This document shows positions 1 to 6,853 of a stretch of DNA of 11,816 nt, one piece after another. The notes under the pieces were generated by a model. That model was given only the letters and a program-made list of their open reading frames with translations, was not told where the DNA came from and did no database searches. Each line of letters opens with the position of its first letter. Within the stretch, counting starts at the first letter, position 1. Source of the DNA: Clostridia bacterium. Its GTDB lineage: Bacteria > Bacillota_A > Clostridia > Christensenellales > Aristaeellaceae. The stretch is from positions 1 through 11,816 of the forward strand of contig JAFWYA010000059.1 of assembly GCA_017517815.1 (NCBI GenBank), in the 5' to 3' direction. Position numbers and translations under genes: made by a program.

Positions 1-140
1 GGGCAAAAAATAAGCCGCCCCTTTAGGGGCAGCCTGTAAAAATGGTGCGGTTGGCAGATCTTCAGAGCGCTCTTAGCGCTGCCGGTAATCCGCCCTTATA
101 GGGCGTAATCAAGCCACCGGCTAAGCCGGTGGTTATGACT
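1..140 (+). mobile_element. Right end of an IS200/IS605-type insertion sequence (partial)
   Basis: The first bases can be read as the last codons of a frame (Gly-Lys-Lys-stop at 2-13), followed by a non-coding stretch with four compact hairpins: CCCC/GGGG near 18-29, AGCGCT/AGCGCT near 67-79, CGCCCT/AGGGCG near 91-105, and a strong one at 112-134 with arms CCACCGGC and GCCGGTGG around the loop TAA. IS200/IS605 elements have no terminal inverted repeats; their Y1 transposase recognises a subterminal hairpin at each end, and the 112-134 hairpin fits the right-end one. The layout resembles what I recall of TnpA-only IS200 elements in Clostridia. The exact cleavage point is not visible and is taken to lie a few bases after the hairpin. 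Whether the missing part encodes TnpA alone or also TnpB cannot be told from here. Confidence 0.65.
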
Positions 141-240
141 ATCACTTCACAGTGTGTGCACAGCCTTTTTCTGAAAAAAAGGGATGAAACTGCCTGCTCC
201 ATTCGTTTCCATAGCAGTCGGTTTTTAGGAGGAATGGATC

Positions 241-1104
241 ATGAAACGACTTGTGGCATGCCTGTGTATGCTGGTTTTGCTGGCTGCAATATATCCGGCA
301 CAGGCTACGTCCACTTATGTCGTGGCCAATCCGCATAGCAGCTGGGTGCACCTGCGGCAGGAACCCACAACCAAATCGCTTTCGCTTGGGAAATACAACA
401 ACGGCTCCACTGTATATGTGAAGCGTGATAACGGCGACGGCTGGTATCTGGTGGAGGCAGGAGGGCAGCGGGGGTTCATGCTGGCCAGCATGCTTCGCCG
501 TGCCGGTGATGAAGGACGCTGTGTGAGCGTAGGCCGCACCAGCGAGGGAGACCACATCATGCAATATACGGCTGATAACGGCCAGCAGATTTATTTTACA
601 ACCATTGAGCCGCAGCCGGTGGTGAAAATGCAGGACGTTAATTTTGACGGTCAAAACGATGTGGTCATTTTTGTTGCAATGGGCGCAAGCAACCACTTCT
701 GCGAGTTTTTTATCTTTGAAAACGGGCAGTATCACCAGGCTGGGCATGACGGCATAGGAAACGGACTTTGCAATTACACGCTGCTTCCTGAACTGCGCAT
801 TGTGCAGACGCAAGCCAACAATGGCTATGCGGGCGCTTTGCATGAAACCTGCCTGTTCCGCTGGGAGGGGAACGACCTTAAATTGATCAGACGCGCTGTA
901 AGCAAGGAACGCATGGAAGCGGAGCATTCGGGCGATCGGTATACCCTTCATACATACATGGATGAAGTCCGTGTGACGGTGCGCGACTATTCTTCGGGCG
1001 AATACGAAGGGGAGCTTATGTGGGAAGAAACCGTCAAACTGGACGGATCGGAGAAAAAAGCCTTTGAAACAGAGCATCAGATGCTGTGGCAGGGAATCAG
1101 ATAA
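241..1104 (+). CDS. Secreted SH3-domain protein with C-terminal XAC2610/FG-GAP-like region
   Basis: The product is a 287-residue exported protein. Residues 1-22 form a signal peptide with a positively charged start, a hydrophobic core and an Ala-x-Ala site (PAQA). Residues about 25-87 look like a bacterial SH3 (SH3b) domain, with the typical VHLRQEP element, a GSTVYV strand and a GWYLVE turn; such domains usually bind cell-wall peptides. Residues 132-140 read DVNFDGQND, a calcium-loop-like motif of the FG-GAP/XAC2610 type, set in a beta-rich C-terminal region with several cysteines (C154, C177, C204) that could form disulfides. The start at 241 is set by AGGAGG at 227-232, eight bases upstream; an ATG at 235 is in another frame. 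No enzyme motif is visible, so a cell-surface or binding role is inferred only. The gene begins about 100 bp after an IS right end, and no clean promoter lies between them. Confidence 0.85.
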   Translation: MKRLVACLCMLVLLAAIYPAQATSTYVVANPHSSWVHLRQEPTTKSLSLGKYNNGSTVYVKRDNGDGWYLVEAGGQRGFMLASMLRRAGDEGRCVSVGRTSEGDHIMQYTADNGQQIYFTTIEPQPVVKMQDVNFDGQNDVVIFVAMGASNHFCEFFIFENGQYHQAGHDGIGNGLCNYTLLPELRIVQTQANNGYAGALHETCLFRWEGNDLKLIRRAVSKERMEAEHSGDRYTLHTYMDEVRVTVRDYSSGEYEGELMWEETVKLDGSEKKAFETEHQMLWQGIR

Positions 1105-1105
1105 C

Positions 1106-1139
1106 CAAAAGAGCTGTGCGGATTCGCACAGCTCTTTTG
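1106..1139. terminator. Two-way rho-independent terminator
   Basis: A perfect 15-bp inverted repeat with a GATT loop (arms 1106-1120 and 1125-1139) has an A-run at one side and TTTT at the other, so it can end transcription in both directions. It sits exactly between two convergent genes, the SH3-domain gene ending at 1104 and the ABC transporter gene ending at 1146. Confidence 0.92.
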
Positions 1140-1145
1140 ATATGA

Positions 1146-2909
1146 TTACGCAATTTTGTTGGCGCGGTACTGCATTTCGTACAGTTCCTTGTAGGTGCCT
1201 CCCAGCGCGATCAGCTCGTCGTGGGTGCCCTGCTCGGTGATCTTTCCATCCGCCACAACGGCGATCTCATCGGCATTTTTGATAGTGGACAGGCGGTGTG
1301 CCACCACCAGCGTGGTGCGGCCGTGGCACAGATCATCCAGCGCCTGCTGGATGAGGATCTCGGTGGTGTTGTCCAGCGCACTGGTGGCCTCGTCCAGAAT
1401 GAGAATAGGCGGGTTTTTCAGGAACACGCGGGCGATGGACAGGCGCTGCTTCTGGCCGCCGGACAGGCGCACGCCGCGTTCACCGATCTGCGTGTCATAG
1501 CCCTCGGGCAGGCTCATGATGTAGTCGTGGATATTGGCGCGCTTGGCGGCCTCGATCACTTCTTCATCGGTAGCATCCAGACGGCCGTAGAGGATGTTGT
1601 CGCGCATGCTGGCATTAAACAGGTAAATATCCTGCTGCACAATGCCGATGTTGCGCCTGAGAGACTTAAGGGTGAGGGTGTGAAGCTCCTGACCGTCGAT
1701 GAAAATCTGACCATCCGTCACATCATAGAAGTGGGGAATCAGGTGGCAAAGTGTGGTCTTGCCGCCGCCGGAGGGACCGACCAGCGCAAACTTTTTGCCC
1801 TTTTCGATGGTCAGGCTCACATTGTCCAGCACGCCCTTGCTTTCGTCGTAGCTGTAGGTGACGTTGCGGAACTCGATGCGGCCGTCCAGACGGTCCACGT
1901 CATGGGCGCCTTCGGCGTCGTGCTCGGGCTCAGCGTCCATCACCTCCAGGAAACGCTCAAAACCGGTCACGCCGTTCTGATACTGCTCCATGAAGCCGAT
2001 GAGGGTCATTACAGGTGCGATGAACATATTGACCGAAACGATAAAGGCGGAATAATCGCCAAAGCGGATGGTGCCGTTGTACAGGAACAGGCCGCCGGCG
2101 ATGAGCACAACAACGTTGAAAATGTCGGTCACGAAGGTATTGCCGGAGTGGAACTGGCCCATGGCCTTGTAGGCTGCGCGGCGGGCGTTGACGAAGGCGG
2201 TGTTGCCCTCTTCAAACTTTTCGCGCTCCTTGTCGGCGTTGGTAAACGCCTTGGTAACGCGAATGCCCGAAATGCTGCTTTCCAGCGCCGCATTGATCTT
2301 GGCGATGGATTTGCGGCTGTCCATGAAGGCTTGACGCATCTTTTTGCGCAGCGTCATCGAAATGACGATGAGGAAGGGGATGCACGCAAAGATGATCAGC
2401 GTAAGAGGCAGGTTGATGGTGCTGAGGTACACAAACGACGTTACGATGGAAATGCTGGAAATGATAATGTTTTCCGGGCCGTGGTGCGCCAGCTCGCTGA
2501 TATCCATCAGGTCATTGGTCAGGCGCGACATCAGCCGGCCGGTCTCGTTGTTGTCGTAGAAGCTGTAGGGCAGCTTTTCAAGATGGTTGAACATGTCGCT
2601 GCGCATTTGCGCCTGCATGCGCACGCCCATGATGTGGCCGTAATACTGAATGAAAAAGTTCAGCATCATTTTGCAGAAATACAGGCACAAAAGCGTGAGG
2701 CCAAAGATGACCACCATGCGGTAATTGCGATTGGGGATAAGGTCGTTGAGCATGGTGCGCGTTACGATGGGGTAGGCGATGCCGATGATGGATACCAGCA
2801 GCGATGCGGCCATATCCATGGTAAAGACGGTTTTGTGGGGCTTGTAGTAGGCCAAAAAGCGCTTGAGAAGACCGGGCTTTTTGGCCTGGGTGACAACGGG
2901 TTCAGACAT
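1146..2909 (-). CDS. ABC exporter half-transporter (fused permease and ATPase)
   Basis: The 587-residue product has the usual length and order of an MsbA/LmrA-type exporter: an N-terminal transmembrane domain (about 20-310, six hydrophobic segments) and a C-terminal ATPase (about 345-580). Visible ATPase motifs are Walker A GPSGGGKTT at 378-386, Q-loop VQQD near 424-427, signature LSGGQ at 482-486, Walker B ILILDEATSALD from 502 with catalytic E507, and switch His H538. All catalytic residues are present, so a homodimer could be fully active. It acts in the cytoplasmic membrane and pumps substrates out; the substrate, drug, lipid or peptide, cannot be read from the sequence. It follows the MarR gene by six bases, and its AAAGGAG ribosome site overlaps the end of that gene, so the two are cotranscribed and probably translationally coupled. 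No second half-transporter is adjacent, unlike the paired heterodimeric exporters common in Clostridia. Confidence 0.95.
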   Translation of the reverse strand: MSEPVVTQAKKPGLLKRFLAYYKPHKTVFTMDMAASLLVSIIGIAYPIVTRTMLNDLIPNRNYRMVVIFGLTLLCLYFCKMMLNFFIQYYGHIMGVRMQAQMRSDMFNHLEKLPYSFYDNNETGRLMSRLTNDLMDISELAHHGPENIIISSISIVTSFVYLSTINLPLTLIIFACIPFLIVISMTLRKKMRQAFMDSRKSIAKINAALESSISGIRVTKAFTNADKEREKFEEGNTAFVNARRAAYKAMGQFHSGNTFVTDIFNVVVLIAGGLFLYNGTIRFGDYSAFIVSVNMFIAPVMTLIGFMEQYQNGVTGFERFLEVMDAEPEHDAEGAHDVDRLDGRIEFRNVTYSYDESKGVLDNVSLTIEKGKKFALVGPSGGGKTTLCHLIPHFYDVTDGQIFIDGQELHTLTLKSLRRNIGIVQQDIYLFNASMRDNILYGRLDATDEEVIEAAKRANIHDYIMSLPEGYDTQIGERGVRLSGGQKQRLSIARVFLKNPPILILDEATSALDNTTEILIQQALDDLCHGRTTLVVAHRLSTIKNADEIAVVADGKITEQGTHDELIALGGTYKELYEMQYRANKIA

Positions 2910-2915
2910 ATTTAT

Positions 2916-3344
2916 TTACTCCTTTCGGTCGGGTTGGTTGTTCCAGTGGTCGATCAGCAGGGTCAAAATGCGGTCCAGCTGCTGCTGATCGGCATCGTCA
3001 AGCGGCTCAAGCAAACGCTTTGCCAGCTCCTGCCGCTCTTTGCAGAAGGCATCGGCCTGCGCCTGACCAGCCGGGGTGATGAGAATTTCACAGTTGCGCT
3101 TGTCTCCTTCGCTGCGGCGGCGTTCGATCAGTCCGGCCTGTTCCATCTTGCTGAGCAGTTCGCTCAGACTGCCGGGCTGCAGCTGCATTTCACAGGCCAG
3201 CGCCTTTTGGGTAACAGGGCCGGCCTGACACAAAAGCAGGATGCGGTTCTGGGAAAAGTTCAGGCTGAACCGGTGGTACAGCAGATGCCCGCAGCGGCGC
3301 AGCTTGCGCATCAGCAGTTCTTCGGCAGTAAGTTCGTGCTGCAT
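2916..3344 (-). CDS. MarR-family transcriptional regulator
   Basis: The 142-residue protein has the layout of the MarR family: an N-terminal helix, a winged helix-turn-helix (GPVTQKALACEMQLQPGSLSELLSKMEQAGLIERRRSEGDKR region, split here as recognition helix PGSLSELLSKMEQAGLI and wing ERRRSEGDKRN), the ITPAGQAQ segment after the wing, and a C-terminal dimerisation helix pair. MarR proteins bind palindromes as dimers and are usually released by small ligands. I prefer the start at 3344 over the upstream ATG at 3365. The predicted transcript starts near 3375, the upstream ATG has no ribosome site, and GGAGGGAG lies about 11 bases before the 3344 ATG. The gene heads an operon with the ABC exporter, so it most likely represses its own promoter and the exporter until an inducer is bound. 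Confidence 0.9.
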   Translation of the reverse strand: MQHELTAEELLMRKLRRCGHLLYHRFSLNFSQNRILLLCQAGPVTQKALACEMQLQPGSLSELLSKMEQAGLIERRRSEGDKRNCEILITPAGQAQADAFCKERQELAKRLLEPLDDADQQQLDRILTLLIDHWNNQPDRKE

Positions 3345-3367
3345 CCTTCCGGCATCTCCCTCCATTT

Positions 3368-3383
3368 ATTTAGGTACCTAAAT
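3368..3383. promoter_or_regulatory. Perfect 16-bp palindrome, probable MarR operator
   Basis: ATTTAGGTACCTAAAT reads the same on both strands. It overlaps the -10 box and the predicted transcription start of the MarR/ABC promoter, where a bound repressor would block RNA polymerase. MarR dimers typically bind palindromes of this size. Binding by the adjacent MarR protein is inferred from position. Confidence 0.75.
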
Positions 3384-3410
3384 TTTATGACGGTTTATGA
3401 GGAATGTCAA
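3382..3410 (-). promoter_or_regulatory. Sigma-A-type promoter of the marR-ABC operon
   Basis: On the minus strand a perfect -35 box TTGACA (3405-3410) is followed by 17 bases and the -10 box TAAAAT (3382-3387). The predicted transcription start is near 3375, inside the palindromic operator. Confidence 0.85.
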
Positions 3411-3426
3411 TACCTGTGTTTGTACA

Positions 3427-3455
3427 TTGACAAAGCAAAGGGTTGAGGCTACAAT
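3427..3455 (+). promoter_or_regulatory. Sigma-A-type promoter of the 2-epimerase gene
   Basis: A perfect TTGACA (3427-3432), a 17-base spacer and TACAAT (3450-3455) point towards the epimerase gene, with a predicted start near 3462 and a leader of about 60 bases. It diverges from the marR promoter; their -35 boxes are 16 bp apart (3405-3410 and 3427-3432). The MarR palindrome lies more than 40 bp upstream of this -35, so simple steric repression by that site is not expected. Confidence 0.8.
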
Positions 3456-3523
3456 GACTGTTGGAATTCAAAAGCGCTTTACAGCGCCTGCCGATAGGGA
3501 GATTACGAAGGAGGAACTGCAAC

Positions 3524-4729
3524 ATGGATAAGGCTTTGCTTGCTGCGCAGCAGCAGTGGATTCGTGCTGAACTGGACCGTTGTGCCGATTTCTGGATTAA
3601 AAACGGCTGGGATCATGAAAATGGCGGTGTGTATACCTGCCTGGATCGCTGGGGAAAGGTGTACTCCACCGACAAGAGCGTGTGGATGCAGGGCCGCTGC
3701 GCCTGGACCTACTCCTACCTGTGCCATGTGTACGGCAAAAAGCAGGAGTGGATGGATTTTGCCAAGAGCTGCCTTGATTTTATGGAGGCTCACTGCATTA
3801 ACCGCGAAGCTGGCAACCGCATGTACTTTACTGTGACCGCCGATGGCAAGCCCCTGCGTCAGCGCCGCTACTTCTTCTCCGAAGGCTTCTATGCTGTGGC
3901 CAACGCCGAATACTATGCCCTCACCGGCGAAAAGGTGTATCTGGAGCGTGCCCGCTCTGCCTACGAGATTTTCTGGAACCTGTATCAGGGTATCGGCGAG
4001 GATCCCACCGGCATGGGCCCCAAGACCATTCCGGAAACCCGCAGCGGCCGCGGCCTGGCACTGCCGATGATCTACCTCAACATCTGCTCTGTGCTTCGCC
4101 GCTGCGATCCTGAGAACACCGCCGAGTACGACGAGCGTTCCAAGGTGTGCGTGCACGACATTTTCACCTATCATCACAAGCCTGAACTGGGCTGCACGCT
4201 GGAAAATGTGGGCCCCGACGGCGAATTCCGCGGCGACGTGACCGAGGGCCGCATCGTCAACCCCGGTCACGACATCGAGTGCAGCTGGTTCCTGATGGAG
4301 TATGCCAACCACATGGGCGACAAGGAACTGCACCAGCAGGCGCAGAACGTGTTCAACTTTGCCATCAACGCCGGCTGGGACGACGAGTTCGGCGGTCTGC
4401 TGTACTTCATCGACTGCAAGGGCCTGCCCCCCGAAGCCTACGAGCATGATATGAAGCTGTGGTGGCCCCACAACGAGATCCTCATCGCGTCCATGATGGC
4501 GTACCGCGATACCGGCGATGAGCGCTACTACGACTGGTTTACCAAGACGCTGGACTACTGCAAGGAAGTGTTCTCCGACCCTGAAAACGGCGAGTGGTAC
4601 GGCTATCTGCGCCGCGACGGCAAGCCCACCATGCCCTCCACCAAGGGCAGCACCTTCAAGGGCCCCTTCCACCTGCCCCGCTGCCTGAGCATGGTGGATC
4701 AGATGATCACCGAAGTGCTTTCCAAGTAA
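3524..4729 (+). CDS. N-acylglucosamine 2-epimerase (AGE) family protein
   Basis: The 401-residue product matches the length of the AGE family, (alpha/alpha)6-barrel enzymes that interconvert sugars epimeric at C2, classically N-acetylglucosamine and N-acetylmannosamine. Recognisable blocks are GGVYTCLDRWG (34-44), TDKSVWMQGR (49-58), NPGHDIECSWFLMEY (246-260), KLWWPHNE (311-318) and KGPFHLPRCL (379-388). H249 and H383 correspond by motif to the two histidines proposed as acid/base residues in AGE enzymes, and R58 and E252 are also in conserved positions. The KGPFHLPR ending fits AGE better than cellobiose or mannose 2-epimerases, but the substrate remains inferred. The start at 3524 is set by AAGGAGG at 3508-3514; an in-frame ATG at 3461 coincides with the predicted transcript start and has no ribosome site. 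No sialic acid genes (nanA, nanE, nanK) are adjacent. The gene appears monocistronic. Confidence 0.9.
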   Translation: MDKALLAAQQQWIRAELDRCADFWIKNGWDHENGGVYTCLDRWGKVYSTDKSVWMQGRCAWTYSYLCHVYGKKQEWMDFAKSCLDFMEAHCINREAGNRMYFTVTADGKPLRQRRYFFSEGFYAVANAEYYALTGEKVYLERARSAYEIFWNLYQGIGEDPTGMGPKTIPETRSGRGLALPMIYLNICSVLRRCDPENTAEYDERSKVCVHDIFTYHHKPELGCTLENVGPDGEFRGDVTEGRIVNPGHDIECSWFLMEYANHMGDKELHQQAQNVFNFAINAGWDDEFGGLLYFIDCKGLPPEAYEHDMKLWWPHNEILIASMMAYRDTGDERYYDWFTKTLDYCKEVFSDPENGEWYGYLRRDGKPTMPSTKGSTFKGPFHLPRCLSMVDQMITEVLSK

Positions 4730-4742
4730 TAGAATATCACTG

Positions 4743-4773
4743 CAGCCCGGAGATGTTTCAGCTCTCCGGGCTG
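4743..4773 (+). terminator. Hairpin after the epimerase gene, possible terminator
   Basis: Arms CAGCCCGGAGA (4743-4753) and TCTCCGGGCTG (4763-4773) form a perfect 11-bp GC-rich stem with a 9-base loop, 14 bases after the epimerase stop codon. It is followed by TACTGTTGC, not a T-run, so it is a weak intrinsic terminator or a 3'-end-protecting structure. Confidence 0.6.
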
Positions 4774-4888
4774 TACTGTTGCAGAAAAGTCAGGTCTGTA
4801 TCGCGGGACGGAACTGGATTTCCTGTGCCTGGATCGATGTGCCACCGACGCATGCCGGTTTGTTTACGGTACGTTTACAGCTGAATGG

Positions 4889-4917
4889 TGGAAATTCATG
4901 CTTTGTTGTGTTATACT
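4889..4917 (+). promoter_or_regulatory. Candidate promoter for the 4970 membrane protein gene
   Basis: TATACT (4912-4917) is a good -10 box; 17 bases upstream is TGGAAA (4889-4894), a four-of-six match to the -35 consensus. The predicted start is near 4924. Two GTTTAC copies (4862-4867 and 4873-4878), 11 bp or one helical turn apart, lie just upstream and could be a regulator site. The rest of the 4774-4969 gap shows nothing else I can name. Confidence 0.5.
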
Positions 4918-4924
4918 GAGTCAG

Positions 4925-4939
4925 CCGCATAAAATGCGG
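4925..4939 (+). other. Hairpin at the predicted 5' end of the 4970 mRNA
   Basis: CCGCAT and ATGCGG pair around an AAA loop, beginning about one base after the predicted transcription start. A hairpin at the extreme 5' end often protects mRNA from 5'-dependent decay. That role is an inference from position. Confidence 0.4.
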
Positions 4940-4969
4940 TAATTGATGCAACATACGCAGGAGGAAAGC

Positions 4970-5602
4970 ATGGCTGCTCCCAAACTGACGATTACCAAAA
5001 AGCGAATTCAGAATCACTTTCAGTATTACTGGTGGCAGTACGCTCTGCTGCTGGTGATTGCCATTTTCGGCTGGAACCTTATCTACACCACCACCCGCTA
5101 CCGCAGCCCGGAGCATTTGAAGGTGGAATGGTACTATGAAGGCGCTACCAGCGAATACACTCAGCAGCTGGCGGACGAGCTGCTGGCAGAGGTGACCCCG
5201 CAGCTGTTCCCCGACATGGAGGAAGTGACCTTCATGCTGGTGGGTATGGATGAACAGTACGGTCAGATGCAGCTGATGGTGTGGTCGGCGGCCGGTCAGG
5301 GCGACCTGTACATGCTGCCGGAGGAAAGCTTCGCCAGCCTTGCAGGCGGCATGCTGTGCGACTTGCAGCCCTACATCGACAACGGTACGCTCAACGTAGA
5401 TGGCATCGACCTGACCGACGGTTATATCACGGATACCGAAACCGGCGAGCGCTATCTGGTGGGCATCCCCACGGATTCGCTGAAGGGATTGCTGAATTAC
5501 CACATCGACCCCAGCGGCAAGATGATGGGCCTGCTCATCACCGGCGGCAACATAGATAATACGGCCAAGCTGATGGGCTATCTGCTTGACAACATGCGTT
5601 AA
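4970..5602 (+). CDS. Single-pass membrane protein of unknown function
   Basis: I do not recognise a named family. The 210-residue protein has a short basic cytoplasmic start (KLTITKKRIQNHF), an aromatic cluster YYWWQY at 19-24, one membrane helix at about 25-40, and an outside domain of about 165 residues. That topology, and phrases such as GDLYMLPEESFASLAGG and LCDLQPYID, resemble fragments of extracellular solute-binding proteins, but the domain is too short for one. Membrane-anchored proteins starting in this way are, as I recall, common hypotheticals in Clostridia, sometimes near sugar transport genes. The start at 4970 is preferred because AGGAGG at 4959-4964 lies a few bases upstream; the in-frame ATG at 4943 has no such site. 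The gene stands alone between the epimerase hairpin and a strong terminator, so its role is open. Confidence 0.8.
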   Translation: MAAPKLTITKKRIQNHFQYYWWQYALLLVIAIFGWNLIYTTTRYRSPEHLKVEWYYEGATSEYTQQLADELLAEVTPQLFPDMEEVTFMLVGMDEQYGQMQLMVWSAAGQGDLYMLPEESFASLAGGMLCDLQPYIDNGTLNVDGIDLTDGYITDTETGERYLVGIPTDSLKGLLNYHIDPSGKMMGLLITGGNIDNTAKLMGYLLDNMR

Positions 5603-5605
5603 AGA

Positions 5606-5637
5606 AAAAGAACCCTTCCGTATGGAAGGGTTCTTTT
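5606..5637. terminator. Two-way rho-independent terminator
   Basis: A perfect 14-bp inverted repeat with a GTAT loop (arms 5606-5619 and 5624-5637) starts with AAAA and ends with TTTT, so it works on both strands. It lies between the convergent membrane protein gene (ends 5602) and the M20 peptidase gene (ends 5642). Confidence 0.93.
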
Positions 5638-5641
5638 GCGC

Positions 5642-6748
5642 TTACTTGCATACGGCCTGAATCAGCCGGGCTGCCAGGTCAATCTGCAGCGGCATATCGC
5701 GGATCACGCCGAATTCTTCAACGGTATGCATCTTGCCACCGGGCATTCCCAGTCCATCCAGCACGCCGATGCCAGCCTGTCCGGCGATGGAAATGTCCCC
5801 AGCGCCGCCTACGCGCTCATGCGGCAGCGTGCGGCCCTGCTGCGCGGCGATTGCCTGCGCATGATCCAGCAGCATCTGACTGTGCACGTTAAGGTCAATG
5901 GCAGGGTGCGAAGCGCTGAAGGTGACGGTGGTTTTGCAGCCGGGAACAGGTTCTTCGGCGCACAGCGCGGTGATTTTGTCCATCAGCATCTGCTTGTAGG
6001 CTTCGTTGTAGTAGCGGAATTCGCATTTGCAGTAAGCACTTGGAGCAACCACATTTTCTGCTGTGCCACCGGAGATAAAGCCGGCATTGAAGGAAATATC
6101 GCGCTCGTCGTCACGCAGAGAGTAAAGCTTTGTGATCTGCGTGCACAGGTTCTGAATGGCGCTGGCACAGTTTTTGTACTGCGCGCCTGCGTGGCCGGGA
6201 ATGCCCTCGCAGGAGATGAGCGCGCTGGTCACGCCCTTGCGTGCGCAGGTCAGGCGCGGGGGCCAGCTGCAGGGTTCAAAGCTGAGCGCGGCAAAGCTGT
6301 TCTTTGCGCTTTCAAGAATCAGCTCATGGCTGTCAGGTGAGCCGATTTCCTCGTCTGCATTCAGAATGACGCGGATGGAGTACTTGCTCAGATCAATCTG
6401 CGGCAGAGCTTCCTTAAGCGCATACAGCATGATGACGATGCCGCCCTTCATGTCGTTGATGCCGGAACCCAGTGCAGTGCCGTCGCCATTGTCATGGAAA
6501 GGCACATAAACGTCATGTGGGAAAACCGTATCCATATGGCCCATGAGCATCAGGGTTTGGCTGCCTGTTCCGATAACACATTCCAGCGCCGGACCGGTCT
6601 GTTTGCCGGGATGCATGGTCACGGCAAAGCCGAGCCCTTCAAACTCTTCTTTGAAAATGTGCGCCACCTTGGCCACGTCTTCCACATCAAACGATCCGCT
6701 GGGCTGGTCGATTACTTTTTTCAAAGTCTCAACAGGATTGGTAAGCAT
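5642..6748 (-). CDS. M20-family zinc metallopeptidase (carboxypeptidase G2-like)
   Basis: The 368-residue protein has the full two-zinc catalytic set of the M20 family: H71 and D73 in GHMDTV, D99 in GINDMKGG (bridging ligand), E133-E134 in NADEEIG (general base plus ligand), E158 in FEP, and H341 in KMHTVEEF. This order matches carboxypeptidase G2 and related deacylases/carboxypeptidases. A lid/dimerisation domain lies at about 170-280 and contains GIPGHAG (H186). There is no signal peptide, so it is cytoplasmic. M20 enzymes cut amide bonds of N-acyl amino acids, dipeptides or folate-like glutamates; the exact substrate cannot be inferred. The start at 6748 is supported by AAGGAGAG at 6753-6760. 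It lies 105 bp downstream of pheT on the same strand; a large palindrome in the gap and the lack of a clear promoter leave open whether it is read through from pheST. Confidence 0.93.
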   Translation of the reverse strand: MLTNPVETLKKVIDQPSGSFDVEDVAKVAHIFKEEFEGLGFAVTMHPGKQTGPALECVIGTGSQTLMLMGHMDTVFPHDVYVPFHDNGDGTALGSGINDMKGGIVIMLYALKEALPQIDLSKYSIRVILNADEEIGSPDSHELILESAKNSFAALSFEPCSWPPRLTCARKGVTSALISCEGIPGHAGAQYKNCASAIQNLCTQITKLYSLRDDERDISFNAGFISGGTAENVVAPSAYCKCEFRYYNEAYKQMLMDKITALCAEEPVPGCKTTVTFSASHPAIDLNVHSQMLLDHAQAIAAQQGRTLPHERVGGAGDISIAGQAGIGVLDGLGMPGGKMHTVEEFGVIRDMPLQIDLAARLIQAVCK

Positions 6749-6795
6749 ATCTTCTCTCCTTGGTCATCAAAGCAGTTTTCTTCGGGGGAGAGTAT

Positions 6796-6835
6796 GAGAG
6801 GGGGAGCTTCTTTTGCAAAAGAAGCTCCCCCTCTC
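6796..6835. repeat. Perfect 40-bp palindrome between pheT and the M20 gene
   Basis: Two 20-base arms (6796-6815 and 6816-6835) are exact reverse complements with no spacer; each arm holds GAGAGGGGGAGCTTC or its complement at the outside and TTTTG/CAAAA at the centre. It lies 18 bp after the pheT stop codon. On the pheT strand no T-run follows (ATACTCTCCCCC comes next), so it is not a standard intrinsic terminator, although a 16- to 18-bp stem could protect the pheST 3' end or help termination. Very similar GGGGGAGCTTC palindromes recur, as I recall, as dispersed repeats in Clostridial genomes, so a repeat family is the likeliest origin. Confidence 0.85.
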
Positions 6836-6853
6836 GCAAAAACAGCACATTCC

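Noticed and set aside
164..182. CCTTTTT/AAAAAGG hairpin upstream of the SH3-domain gene as a terminator
   Set aside because: The stem is only 7 bp and AT-rich, and no T-run follows on either strand, so I cannot support it as a terminator.
142..1077. A 311-codon open frame on the minus strand opposite the SH3-domain gene
   Set aside because: No ribosome site, signal or motif; the plus-strand gene has a signal peptide and an SH3 domain.
1221..3446. A 741-codon open frame on the plus strand across the ABC exporter and MarR genes
   Set aside because: It runs antisense to two genes with intact family motifs, has no ribosome site, and its protein is an unnatural His/Ala/Val/Gly-rich string produced by the GC-rich codon use of the real genes.
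3427..3455. Control of the epimerase promoter by the MarR palindrome
   Set aside because: The palindrome is more than 40 bp upstream of the -35 box and does not overlap the promoter, so direct repression is not supported.
3503..4672. A 389-codon open frame on the minus strand opposite the epimerase gene
   Set aside because: The plus-strand gene has clear AGE motifs, promoter and ribosome site; the minus frame has none.
6796..6835. Classical intrinsic terminator for pheST
   Set aside because: The stem is strong but no T-run follows on the pheT strand; it is reported as a palindromic repeat instead.
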